Assembly (NCBI GenBank): GCA_017460835.1
Contig: JAFUAD010000016.1
Location: forward strand, 1 to 63,017
From: Oscillospiraceae bacterium
GTDB lineage: Bacteria > Bacillota > Clostridia > Oscillospirales > Ruminococcaceae
Length of the DNA: 63,017 nucleotides
Direction: 5' to 3'
Translations under genes and position numbers: made by a program
The notes under the pieces: model-generated
Databases searched by the model: none
What the model was told of the DNA's origin: nothing
Seen by the model: the letters and a program-made list of their open reading frames with translations, nothing else
Part shown: piece by piece, positions 39,663 through 46,436 of the stretch
Layout of the letters: every line of letters begins with the position of its first letter
How positions within the stretch are numbered: the stretch's first letter is position 1

Positions 39663-41097
39663 CGCTTTTCTCATAAGCCGCGGCCGCCTGATAAATCTTC
39701 GCCTCGGAGAATGCCGGGCCGATGAGCTGGAAGCCAACCGGAAGCTCTGCGCCGTCCTGCGCAATTTTCCCGCAGGGAACCGAAATCGCCGGCAGACCGC
39801 CGAGATTGACCGGCACGGTGCAGATATCGCCGAGCGCCATTTCCATCGGGTCATTCGATTTTTCGCCGATTTTGTAAGCGGGCGTCGGCGCGACCGGCGT
39901 CAGCAGCAGGTCATATTTCGCAAACAGCTCCGCAAATGCGCGGATCAGCAGGGTTCTCGCCTGCTGCGCCTTCTTGTAATACGCATCGTAATAGCCAGCG
40001 GAGAGCACATAGTTTCCGAGCAGGATTCTGCGGCGCACCTCGCGCCCGAAGCCCTGCGTGCGGGTCTTGCGGTAAAGCTGATCGAGATCCTCGATGCCCT
40101 CGGCGCGGAAGCCGTACCGGATGCCGTCAAATCTTGCGAGATTCGACGATGCCTCGGCGCAGCAGAGCACATAATATGCAGGCAGCGCATAGCTGACCGC
40201 CGGCAGCGAGCATTCCTCGATGACCGCGCCCGCCTGTTCGAGCTGCTTCGCTGCATTTTTCACAAGCTCCGCAACCTGCGGATGAATGCCCTCGCCGAAA
40301 TATTCCTTCGGCATTCCGATTCGCATGCCGCTGAGGTCTTTGCCGATCAGCGCGGAATAATTCGTATCATACTGCGGCAGAGAGGTCGAATCGCGGCGGT
40401 CGTGGCAGGAGATCGCCTCCAGAACCTTAGCGTTGTCCGCGACGGTTTTCGTCAGCGGGCCGATCTGGTCGAAGCTCGATGCATACGCGACAAGACCGTA
40501 GCGGGAGACCGTGCCGTAGGTCGGCTTCATGCCGACGACGCCGCAGAACGACGCGGGCTGACGGATCGAGCCGCCGGTGTCCGAGCCGATCGCAAAGGCA
40601 CACTCATTCGCCGCAACTGCCGCTGCCGAGCCGCCCGATGAGCCGCCCGGAACATAATCCGGCGCGGCGGGGTTTCTTGTGACGCCGAGCGCGGAATTCT
40701 CCGAGGAGCTGCCCATCGCAAACTCATCCATATTGGTCTTGCCGAGCATCACAGCGCCCGCCTTTTTGAGCTGCTCTGTGACGCAGGCGTCATAAACCGG
40801 CAGCCAGTTCCCGAGCATTTTCGAGGCGCAGGTCGTGCGCACGCCCTTTGTGCAGATGTTGTCCTTCATCGCAAAGGGAATGCCGGTCAGGGCGCCGGCT
40901 GTGCCGCTTTTCAGCATTTCATCGGCTGCGTCCGCCTGCCGGTATGCCTCCTCCTCCGCAACGGTCAGATAGGCACCGATTGTGCCGTCGGTCTCTGCAA
41001 TCGCAGAGAGGGCATCCGCAGCGAGCTCCCGCGCAGAGACCTCGCGCTTTTGCAGCAGCGCCGAGAGCGCCGCGATATCCATTTCACTGTACTTCAT
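39646..41097 (-). CDS. gatA: Asp/Glu-tRNA amidotransferase subunit A
   Basis: 483 residues. The amidase-signature triad is visible: Lys in IPFAMKDNICTKG, Ser in YVPGGSSGGSAAAVAANECA, and the cis-Ser/nucleophile region in AIGSDTGGSIRQPASFCGVV. It hydrolyses glutamine and channels ammonia to GatB. AAAGGAGAA precedes the ATG. The final residues (SGIAAR) and stop lie within a dispersed repeat, so the C-terminus may have been extended or altered by repeat insertion. Confidence 0.95.
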   Translation of the reverse strand: MKYSEMDIAALSALLQKREVSARELAADALSAIAETDGTIGAYLTVAEEEAYRQADAADEMLKSGTAGALTGIPFAMKDNICTKGVRTTCASKMLGNWLPVYDACVTEQLKKAGAVMLGKTNMDEFAMGSSSENSALGVTRNPAAPDYVPGGSSGGSAAAVAANECAFAIGSDTGGSIRQPASFCGVVGMKPTYGTVSRYGLVAYASSFDQIGPLTKTVADNAKVLEAISCHDRRDSTSLPQYDTNYSALIGKDLSGMRIGMPKEYFGEGIHPQVAELVKNAAKQLEQAGAVIEECSLPAVSYALPAYYVLCCAEASSNLARFDGIRYGFRAEGIEDLDQLYRKTRTQGFGREVRRRILLGNYVLSAGYYDAYYKKAQQARTLLIRAFAELFAKYDLLLTPVAPTPAYKIGEKSNDPMEMALGDICTVPVNLGGLPAISVPCGKIAQDGAELPVGFQLIGPAFSEAKIYQAAAAYEKSGIAAR

Positions 41098-41111
41098 CCC
41101 CGGTTCTCCTT

Positions 41112-41399
41112 TCAGCCGATGACCTTCGGCAGCGTAATCAGGCCGTCCTCGGATTCTGTGCCGGAAAGCAGCAGATCGCGGTCAAGGCGCGGGGAGAACG
41201 GTTCATCCTCGCGCAGGACGTTTTCGAGCGGGGCGATGTGCGCCGTCGGCTCGACCCCTGCGGTATCGAGCGCGGAAAGCTGCTGAAAGAAGCTCAGCAT
41301 CTCCGCAATGCTCGCGGAAAGCGGCGCCTCCTCCTCCTGCGGGATGTCCAGTCTGGAAAGCCAAGCCAGCGTTTCCATTGTTTTTGCGTCCAGTTCCAT
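41112..41399 (-). CDS. gatC: Asp/Glu-tRNA amidotransferase subunit C
   Basis: 95 residues: METLAWLSRLDIPQEEEAPL, MLSFFQQLSALDTAGVEPTA, LREDEPFSPRLDRDLLL match GatC, the small linker that stabilises GatAB. It is first in the operon, 14 bp before gatA. AAAGGAGAACTG precedes the ATG. It is transcribed from promoter-module copy C. Confidence 0.92.
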   Translation of the reverse strand: MELDAKTMETLAWLSRLDIPQEEEAPLSASIAEMLSFFQQLSALDTAGVEPTAHIAPLENVLREDEPFSPRLDRDLLLSGTESEDGLITLPKVIG

Positions 41400-41434
41400 A
41401 ATCAGTTCTCCTTTTGGGTTATTGGAATCTTAGG

Positions 41435-41541
41435 TTTATTATAACATATTATAGTGGAAATTTCAATGGGAGCAGGAAGAAAAATCCGCGCGGAAGGACT
41501 GCCGGGGAGCTGAAACGGAGCCGGATTCTGTCCGGTTACAG
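41435..41541 (-). repeat. dispersed promoter module, copy C, followed by a truncated copy
   Basis: Same layout as copy A, including a CTGCCGGGGAGCTGAAACGG block and a CCGGA ... TCCGG hairpin (41521-41535). A second partial copy follows at about 41542-41580 with a good -35 (TTGAAT) but a damaged -10 (TGTAAC), so the module can duplicate in tandem. Confidence 0.7.
41438..41466 (-). promoter_or_regulatory. promoter of the gat operon (module copy C)
   Basis: The minus strand reads TTGAAA, 17 nt, TATAAT, ending about 39 nt before the gatC ATG. Confidence 0.8.
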
Positions 41542-41590
41542 CATATTACGGCGGAAAATTCAATGGGAGTGCGAAAAAAACGGAATACAG

Positions 41591-41629
41591 AAACGATCCG
41601 CCGGGAGTCAGCTCCTCAGCGGATCGTTT
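41591..41629. terminator. terminator of tRNA-Arg
   Basis: AAACGATCCGC pairs with GCGGATCGTTT. A T-run follows on the plus strand (TTTTTCTT) and a short one on the minus strand. It lies 21 bp beyond the 3' end of tRNA-Arg. Confidence 0.65.
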
Positions 41630-41649
41630 TTCTTATTGTATGCCGAAAG

Positions 41650-41723
41650 CACCCCGAACCGGAATCGAACCGATGGCCTGCTGCTTAGGAGGCAGCCGCT
41701 CTATCCTACTGAGCTATCGGGGC
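41650..41723 (-). tRNA. tRNA-Arg(CCU)
   Basis: 74 nt, no encoded CCA. The acceptor GCCCCGA pairs with TCGGGGT (one G-U), the anticodon stem GCTGC/GCAGC surrounds loop CTCCTAA (anticodon CCT), and the T-arm has TTCGATT. Discriminator base G. Own promoter at 41761-41789. Confidence 0.93.
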
Positions 41724-41760
41724 ATAGGGCGGCACCGGGCAGCCGGGGTGCCGCATTCAT

Positions 41761-41789
41761 ATTATAGCACATTCAGATGAAATTTGCAA
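41761..41789 (-). promoter_or_regulatory. promoter of tRNA-Arg, partial form of the dispersed module
   Basis: The minus strand reads TTGCAA, 17 nt, TATAAT. The flank upstream of the -35 (CCTGCACCCATTGCAAATTT) matches the module core of copies A and C, but the distal hairpin is absent. Confidence 0.75.
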
Positions 41790-41828
41790 TGGGTGCAGGC
41801 AAAATCATTTTTGCGGTAAGGTTATACA

Positions 41829-43214
41829 TTATTCCGCAGTCTCCGCCGCAAGGTTGCTGATCCAGATACCCTTGCGGATCAGCACAGCACCGATGATGAT
41901 TTTGACAATATCAACCGCCTGCACGATCGCATAGACCGCGATGACCGGCAGCTCCGTCAGGAAGCAGAGCATGAGCGCCAGCGGGAGCGTTACAGCCCAG
42001 CTGAACATGCTGTCAAAGAGGAAGGTGACGAGCGTTTTGCCGCCGGAGCGCAGCGTGAAATAAAGCGAATTCAGGATTCCCTGAACCGGGAAAAACAGCG
42101 CTGTTACGAGAATAAACATCTGCGCCAGATGCCGGACATGATCGGTCGTATCATAGAGCAGCGGGAAGACGCCGGAGAGCGCCGCCAGAATGACGGTCAG
42201 CCCGACGCAGAGCAGCCCGGTAAACCATGTCAGCGAAAACGAGTCCCGCTTTGCCTGCGCATACTGCCCGGCACCGAGCTCCTGCCCGATCAGAATGCCG
42301 ACCGCCGCGCCGAGCGCGACAAACACGACATTGAGCAGATTGCAGAGCGCATTGGAGATGTTCATGCCGGAGACAATATGCAGCCCGCGGGTCGAGTAGC
42401 ACTGTGTCAGCGCGGCAAGCCCGCCCGCCCAGAGAAATTCGTTGCAGAAGATCGGCAGGCTCTTTTTCAGCATGCGCCTTGTCAGGTCTGCGGGGATTTT
42501 CAGCGAACGCCAGACGCCGGACAGAAACGGATATCTGCTCCGGCTCCTTTTGCCGCTGACCCAGAGGATCAGCACGCCGGCCTCGAGAAATCTTGCGATG
42601 ACCGTTGCGACCGCAGCGCCGCGCACACCGAGCCGCGGGCATCCGAATTTCCCGTAGATCAGCAGGTAATTGAGCACGATATCCGCGGCGACCGAAACGA
42701 TCCCGGCTGTCATCGGCTTGACGCTCTCGCCGGTCTCGCGCAGCGTTCCGGCATAGATCTGCGTCACGGCAAAGGGCAGGAGCCCAAAGAGCATGATGTT
42801 CAGATACTGCATGCCGTAGGTCACGGTCAGCGCGGGATCGACCTCCTCGCTCTCGCCGTGCAGATAGAGCCCGATGAGCCCGCGTCCGCAGGTGAGAAAG
42901 ACAGCCAGCCCCGCGATCAGGCAGAAAAAGCTGATCTTCACCTTCATGCGGAAGCTGTTGCGGATGCCCTCGGTATTGCCCTGTCCGTAAAACTGTGCGC
43001 CGTAGATGCCGGGGCCGGAGAGCCCGCCGAAAATTGCCAGATTGAATACAAAAATAAGCTGTCCGACGATGGATACGGCGGTCATCGCCTCGGTGCCGAG
43101 GCTCCCGACCATGACATGATCGACGAGCCCGACGGCATTGGTGATGCCGTTCTGTATCATCATCGGAACAGAGAGCGCGAGTGCGCGCCGGAAAATTGGA
43201 TTTCTGATTTGCAT
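41829..43214 (-). CDS. MATE-family multidrug/metabolite exporter
   Basis: 461 residues with about 12 membrane helices in two halves. The N-terminal MIQNGITNAVGLVDHVMVGS and the second-half LNVVFVALGAAVGILIGQEL fit the MATE fold. Such proteins export cationic compounds using Na+ or H+. The Shine-Dalgarno sequence (AAAGGA) is rather far from the ATG. The promoter is not obvious. Downstream of pyrB on the same strand with a 32-bp gap, so it may be read from the asnB-pyrB transcript. Substrate unknown. Confidence 0.88.
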   Translation of the reverse strand: MQIRNPIFRRALALSVPMMIQNGITNAVGLVDHVMVGSLGTEAMTAVSIVGQLIFVFNLAIFGGLSGPGIYGAQFYGQGNTEGIRNSFRMKVKISFFCLIAGLAVFLTCGRGLIGLYLHGESEEVDPALTVTYGMQYLNIMLFGLLPFAVTQIYAGTLRETGESVKPMTAGIVSVAADIVLNYLLIYGKFGCPRLGVRGAAVATVIARFLEAGVLILWVSGKRSRSRYPFLSGVWRSLKIPADLTRRMLKKSLPIFCNEFLWAGGLAALTQCYSTRGLHIVSGMNISNALCNLLNVVFVALGAAVGILIGQELGAGQYAQAKRDSFSLTWFTGLLCVGLTVILAALSGVFPLLYDTTDHVRHLAQMFILVTALFFPVQGILNSLYFTLRSGGKTLVTFLFDSMFSWAVTLPLALMLCFLTELPVIAVYAIVQAVDIVKIIIGAVLIRKGIWISNLAAETAE

Positions 43215-43246
43215 ATTTGCGATCGGATTCCTTTGCTGTTTGTCTG

Positions 43247-44329
43247 TTATTCCTTTGTCAGTGCCCGCTCCTCACAGTATTCGCAGACGGTTTTGCCGCC
43301 GACCTGCGTGAAGTAACGCGGGAGATAATGCTCCTGTGCGGTGATGCACTTGGGATTCACGCAGCGCAGTCCCGGATCGGGGGCGCCCTTCAGAACCGGC
43401 AGTGCGGTCTCGCTTTCGAGGAGCCGGAGAATCAGCGCCATGCGGACATACATGCCGTACTGCGCCTGCTTGAAATAGAGCGCTCTGGGGTCGTCGTCCA
43501 CGGCGATCTCGATTTCATCGACGCGCGGCAGCGGGTGCAGCACCGCAAGATCGGGCTTTGCGCGCTTCATCTTTTCGGTCGTCAGGCGATAGACGTCCTT
43601 CTGCGCGAGATATTCCGCCTCAGAGAGGAAGCGCTCGCGCTGAATCCGCGTCATATACAGCACATCCAGCTCGCCGATCGCGTTGTCGAGCGAGGCTTCC
43701 GTGCGGAATTCGCAGCCCGAATCGCGGAGCAGCTTTGTAATATACTCCGGAACCTGAAGCTCCGGTGTCGAGATCAGCACAAAGCGGTTGCCCTCATAGC
43801 AGGAGAGCGCCTTGCAGAGCGAGTGGACGGTCCGCCCGTAGAGCAGATCGCCGCAGAGCCCGACCGTCAGATGATCGAGCCGTCCCTTTTCCATGTGCAG
43901 CGTCAGCAGATCGGTCAGGGTCTGGGTCGGGTGCAGGTGTCCGCCGTCGCCGGCATTGACAACCGGGCATTCCGCCGTCAGCGCCGCAGCCTTTGCCGTG
44001 CCCGCCATCGGGTGCCGGATAATCAGGATATCCGAATAGCTGCTGACGACCTTTGTCGTATCCTTGATGTTCTCGCCCTTCGAGACCGAGCTGCTCATCG
44101 GGTTGTCGAAGCCGATGATGCTGCCGCCCAAGCGGATCATCGCGGATTGAAAGCTCATCTGCGTCCGCGTAGAGGGCTCATAAAAGAGCGTCGCCATGAT
44201 CTTTCCCGCGCATGCCTGCACATAGCGCTGGGGGTGTGCGTACATCGAAGCGCCGAGCTTGATGACCTTGTTCCACCACTCGACCGGATAATCGTTCAAA
44301 TCAATCAGATGCGAATACTGCGTGCTCAT
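43247..44329 (-). CDS. pyrB: aspartate carbamoyltransferase with C-terminal PyrI-like zinc tail
   Basis: 360 residues. FYEPSTRTQMSFQSAMIRLG (carbamoyl-P loop), NAGDGGHLHPTQTLTDLLTL and LAVLHPLPRVDEIEIAVDDD are PyrB signatures. After about residue 318 a tail reads LRCVNPKCITAQEHY and KTVCEYCEERALTKE. This CxxxxC ... CxxC set matches the zinc domain of the regulatory subunit PyrI, but the nucleotide-binding half of PyrI is missing. It catalyses the first committed pyrimidine step. The start overlaps the asnB stop (ATGA), so both are coupled. Confidence 0.92.
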   Translation of the reverse strand: MSTQYSHLIDLNDYPVEWWNKVIKLGASMYAHPQRYVQACAGKIMATLFYEPSTRTQMSFQSAMIRLGGSIIGFDNPMSSSVSKGENIKDTTKVVSSYSDILIIRHPMAGTAKAAALTAECPVVNAGDGGHLHPTQTLTDLLTLHMEKGRLDHLTVGLCGDLLYGRTVHSLCKALSCYEGNRFVLISTPELQVPEYITKLLRDSGCEFRTEASLDNAIGELDVLYMTRIQRERFLSEAEYLAQKDVYRLTTEKMKRAKPDLAVLHPLPRVDEIEIAVDDDPRALYFKQAQYGMYVRMALILRLLESETALPVLKGAPDPGLRCVNPKCITAQEHYLPRYFTQVGGKTVCEYCEERALTKE

Positions 44330-46224
44330 GATGCTGCCTTCCCTCCGATCTCCTGCTCATCCTCAAAATACACCTTGTACCAGACAAGGAACATGTAAAC
44401 CGTCCAGATCTTCCGGCTGTTGTCGGCCTTGCCCTTTTTGTGGTCATCCAGCAGCTTCACGAGCTTTTCGGTGCGGAAGAACTGTGCCGCTGCGGGAGAG
44501 GTCAGCGCCTGTTTGACGGTCTCATAGCAGGCATCCTCCTTCAGCCAGACGCGGATCGGCACGGGGAATCCGAGCTTCTTCTTCGCAGCCGTGTCCGCAG
44601 TTTCCGGCGGGGTGCTCCGCTTCGCCGCGAGCCGCATCGCATATTTCGTCACATACGGCGTATCCTTGTCGGTCACGAACTTGTGTGTGACCCGGTAGCG
44701 CGTCGGAATCTGCTCCGCGACTGCCATGAGCTTCTTGTCGAGGAAGGGCACGCGCAGCTCCAGCGAGTGCGCCATGCTCATTTTATCCGCCTTCAGCAGA
44801 ATATCGCCCGCCATCCAGAGATGCAGGTCGAGATACTGCATTTTCGTGACCTCGTCGGCATCCTGCACCTTGTCATAGTAGGGCTTGGTGACGGCGGACG
44901 GGTCGGGTGCGCCGGTCTGGATTTTCAGCAGCGATTTGCGCTCCTTCGGCGAGAAGATGTAGGCATTGCCGATAAAGCGCTCCTCAAGCGTCTGCCCCTT
45001 CCGGACGAGGAAATTGACCCCGCGCTTTGCCGGCAGCACGCCCGCCGCCTTCGAGACGCCGCGCCGCAGCGCCATCGGCAGCTTGTCATACCATGTCGCG
45101 CCCGGCTCGCTGTATACATTGTATCCGCCGAAAATTTCATCGGCGCCCTCGCCCGAAAGTACGACCTTCACATGCTCGGCGGCGAGCTTGCAGACGAAAT
45201 ACAGCGCGATGCAGGACGGGTCGGCGAGCGGCTCGTCCATCTGATACTGAATCGCCGGGAGCACATCCCAGTATTCCTTCTGCGTAATCACATGGCTGAA
45301 ATTCTCTTTTCCGATCGCTCTGGAAAAGCGCTTTGCCCAGCCGATTTCATTGTATTTCTCGTCGGTTCCGAATCCGACGGTAAAGGTCTTGTCCACATTC
45401 GCGACCGCCGCGACATAGCTGGAATCGACGCCGGAGGACAGAAAGCTGCCGACCTCGACATCCGCGATCTTGTGCGCCGCGACGGAATCCTGAAAGGTCT
45501 CGGAGATCATGCGGACCCAGTCGCCGAGCAGCGGCTGCTCGTCCGCATCGAATTTGATATCCCAGTAGCGCTCGACGGTGAGCCTGCCGTCCCGATAAAG
45601 AAAATAATGCGCCGGCGGGAGCTTTTTGACGCCCGCAAAGAAGGTATCCTCCGTCGGGGAATACTGGAATGTCAGGTATTGCTCCAGCACATCCGGATTG
45701 AGCTTCTTCTCAAAGGCCGGGTGCGGCATCAACGCCTTGATCTCGCTGCCGAACAGCAGCGTCCCGTTCATCTGCGCATAGTACAGCGGCTTGATGCCGA
45801 AGAAATCCCGCGCGCCGAAGAGCGTCTTTGCCTTGTCATCCCAGATGACGAAGGCGAACATGCCCCGCAGTTTTTGCAGGAGCTCCGTTCCGTATTCCTC
45901 ATAGCCGTGAACCAGAACCTCCGAATCGGTCTCGGTGCGGAAGCTGTGCCCCTTTTTCAGCAGATCCTCGCGAATCTCCCGGTAATTGTAAATCTCCCCG
46001 TTAAAGACGAGCACAACATCCCCGGTTTCGTTGAAGATCGGCTGATTTCCCTGCTCCGTGATGTCAATGATCGAGAGACGCCTGTGTCCGAGCGCGACCT
46101 CATCATTGAGGAAATGCCCCTCTGCATCGGGCCCCCTGTGCCGGATGCGATCTGTCATCTGCCGCAGGACGCCTTCCGCGTTCTCTGCCGCCTTTGCATT
46201 GGTAAAACCGACGATTCCGCACAT
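44326..46224 (-). CDS. asnB: asparagine synthase (glutamine-hydrolysing)
   Basis: 632 residues. MCGIVGFTNA shows the Cys nucleophile of the glutaminase domain; RIRHRGPDAEGHFL and LVFNGEIYNYREIREDL follow. The synthetase domain has the PP-loop VEVGSFLSSGVDSSYVAAVA and VKVVLSGEGADEIFGGYNVY. It makes Asn from Asp, Gln and ATP. Since GatCAB is present, asparagine for tRNA may also arise indirectly. Sharing aspartate, it forms an operon with pyrB. Promoter-module copy D lies upstream. Confidence 0.95.
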   Translation of the reverse strand: MCGIVGFTNAKAAENAEGVLRQMTDRIRHRGPDAEGHFLNDEVALGHRRLSIIDITEQGNQPIFNETGDVVLVFNGEIYNYREIREDLLKKGHSFRTETDSEVLVHGYEEYGTELLQKLRGMFAFVIWDDKAKTLFGARDFFGIKPLYYAQMNGTLLFGSEIKALMPHPAFEKKLNPDVLEQYLTFQYSPTEDTFFAGVKKLPPAHYFLYRDGRLTVERYWDIKFDADEQPLLGDWVRMISETFQDSVAAHKIADVEVGSFLSSGVDSSYVAAVANVDKTFTVGFGTDEKYNEIGWAKRFSRAIGKENFSHVITQKEYWDVLPAIQYQMDEPLADPSCIALYFVCKLAAEHVKVVLSGEGADEIFGGYNVYSEPGATWYDKLPMALRRGVSKAAGVLPAKRGVNFLVRKGQTLEERFIGNAYIFSPKERKSLLKIQTGAPDPSAVTKPYYDKVQDADEVTKMQYLDLHLWMAGDILLKADKMSMAHSLELRVPFLDKKLMAVAEQIPTRYRVTHKFVTDKDTPYVTKYAMRLAAKRSTPPETADTAAKKKLGFPVPIRVWLKEDACYETVKQALTSPAAAQFFRTEKLVKLLDDHKKGKADNSRKIWTVYMFLVWYKVYFEDEQEIGGKAAS

Positions 46225-46255
46225 CGGTTACCCCTCCTTTGTCTTCATATCCTTG

Positions 46256-46365
46256 TTATTATACCATATTATGCCCAAAAACGCAATGGGCGCGGGAGAA
46301 AAAGTCCGAGGGGAAATTGCCGGGGAGTAAAACCGGAGGGCGGCACTGCCGCCTATACTACATTT
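46256..46365 (-). repeat. dispersed promoter module, copy D
   Basis: Full-length copy. Distal part: ATTGCCGGGGAGTAAAACCGG and the hairpin GGCGGC-ACT-GCCGCC (46339-46353). Compared with copy A (GCCGGC stem) and B (CCGCGC stem), both arms differ while pairing stays perfect. Confidence 0.75.
46258..46286 (-). promoter_or_regulatory. promoter of asnB-pyrB (module copy D)
   Basis: The minus strand reads TTGCGT, 17 nt, TATAAT, about 34 nt before the asnB ATG. Confidence 0.75.
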
Positions 46366-46392
46366 TGGGCGATTTGGCAAGAGCTCCGCACA

Positions 46393-46429
46393 TCAAAAAT
46401 CCGGCTCCCCGTTATTTTCGGGGAGCCGG
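46393..46429 (-). terminator. terminator of the cohesin-WG-dockerin gene
   Basis: On the minus strand CCGGCTCCCCG pairs with CGGGGAGCCGG around a 7-nt loop, followed by ATTTTTG; strong rho-independent form. Confidence 0.85.
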
Positions 46430-46436
46430 TTCGCTG

